Positions 63,576-64,000 of a DNA stretch of 64,000 nt are shown piece by piece (within the stretch, counting starts at the first letter, position 1; each line of letters starts with the position of its first letter). The notes below the pieces were generated by a model, which was not told where the DNA came from, did not search any database, and worked only from the letters and a program-made list of their open reading frames with translations. Origin of the DNA: Nitrososphaerota archaeon (lineage in GTDB: Archaea; Thermoproteota; Nitrososphaeria; Nitrososphaerales; Nitrosopumilaceae); the NCBI GenBank assembly GCA_028867595.1, contig JAGWGB010000008.1, positions 1 through 64,000 on the forward strand. The letters are read 5' to 3'. A program made the translations under genes and the position numbers.

Positions 63576-63998
63576 TTATTTTTCCACAGCATTTACCATG
63601 GACACTAGTTTTTTGTACGCATCGTCCATGTCTATATTTTTTGCAAGCCTTTCTTTTGCACTGCCGACATACTTGAGAATTTCTTCTGTCCTGTTCTCTT
63701 GTACCAAGATGAGCATTCTTCCAATGTCTTTCCAAAATTCTTCTGCATATTTTCTGATTTCAGGATTTGAAATTATTGTTTCAATAAGCTCTGGCGCCTC
63801 TGTCATTATTCCTGCAGTGAGAAGCTTCTGAGCCTTGAAAGTGGTTCCTGCCATCTTTTCAACCAGTGTAAAGTTTTCTTCCTTTGCAAGTATGTTTGCA
63901 AGAGATAGGTTCACTAGGTGCGTCATGCCAAGAATTATTGCAATCTTTTTGTCATGCTCTGCTGCATCTATTTGTACAAAACTTGCGTCAGGAAATAG
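63576..63998 (-). CDS. tyrA: Prephenate dehydrogenase (TyrA-like), 5' truncated by window edge
   Basis: The frame stays open to the last complete codon of the window, so only the C-terminal about 140 residues are present. AAEHDKKIAIILGMTHLVNLSLANIL is the conserved (E)HD helix and HLxxxxLA pattern of the prephenate/arogenate dehydrogenase helical domain. It converts prephenate to 4-hydroxyphenylpyruvate in tyrosine synthesis. Followed directly by the Nudix gene (TAATTG). Confidence 0.72.
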   Translation of the reverse strand, partial: LFPDASFVQIDAAEHDKKIAIILGMTHLVNLSLANILAKEENFTLVEKMAGTTFKAQKLLTAGIMTEAPELIETIISNPEIRKYAEEFWKDIGRMLILVQENRTEEILKYVGSAKERLAKNIDMDDAYKKLVSMVNAVEK

Positions 63999-64000
63999 TG

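Overview
The window reads as a chromosomal segment of an AT-rich ammonia-oxidising-type Thaumarchaeote (Nitrososphaeria, probably group I.1a; a Nitrosotalea-like lineage is my guess, not shown). Support comes from archaeal information genes (TFB twice, aIF5A, S8e, S24e, S27ae, SRP19, SRP54, Gar1, Pus10, Dph6), intron-containing tRNAs, siroheme-route heme genes, secreted plastocyanin-like proteins, the J-domain/ferredoxin fusion known from Thaumarchaeota, and many leaderless genes with a TATA box about 25-30 nt before the start codon. I see no transposase, integrase, CRISPR array, rRNA or prophage.

Layout. 0-7.4 kb: tetrapyrrole cluster (chlorite-dismutase/HemQ-like protein, DUF1802, aldo/keto reductase, two small regulators, fused AhbA-AhbB, precorrin-2 dehydrogenase, HemA, HemB), enough to go from glutamyl-tRNA to porphobilinogen, to oxidise precorrin-2, and to begin siroheme decarboxylation. 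7.4-17.9 kb: accessory and envelope genes, including an acyl-CoA dehydrogenase, a Cys-rich protein divergent from an HxlR regulator, TFB coupled to a flavodoxin-fold reductase, and a secreted repeat protein plus two cupredoxins that share one promoter architecture. 17.9-25.2 kb: class III aminotransferase, radical SAM protein, a histidine kinase/response regulator pair and an MFS exporter.

25.3-32.8 kb: a six-gene overlapping operon for a membrane complex related to hydrogenase-4/formate hydrogenlyase and complex I. Its large subunit lacks both Cys pairs that bind NiFe, while the small subunit keeps its proximal FeS cluster ligands. It is therefore probably an ion-translocating, non-hydrogenase relative, and is the most interesting system here.

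32.9-46.4 kb: a minus-strand cluster of tiny zinc-binding proteins, SufC, tRNA-Leu and tRNA-Tyr (both with introns), and a dense housekeeping block (TFB, Gar1, SRP19, S8e, ScpA/B, aIF5A, Dph6, SRP54, DnaJ-ferredoxin, Pus10). 46.5-51 kb: a 1081-residue secreted protein with a beta-repeat region, five Ig-like domains and a 46-residue polyglutamine run, followed by a secreted pentapeptide-repeat protein. 51-64 kb: small Zn-ribbon and RHH proteins, S27ae/S24e, archaeal phosphoglycerate mutase, FKBP, a hemerythrin-like protein, a GalT-like protein, a Gna1-like acetyltransferase next to a sugar nucleotidyltransferase, divergent ThiD-ThiN and ThiC, Nudix, and the 3' part of a prephenate dehydrogenase.

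Several small genes (37-58 codons) were found by reading the gaps directly. Function is inferred from motifs recognised by eye; no database search was run.
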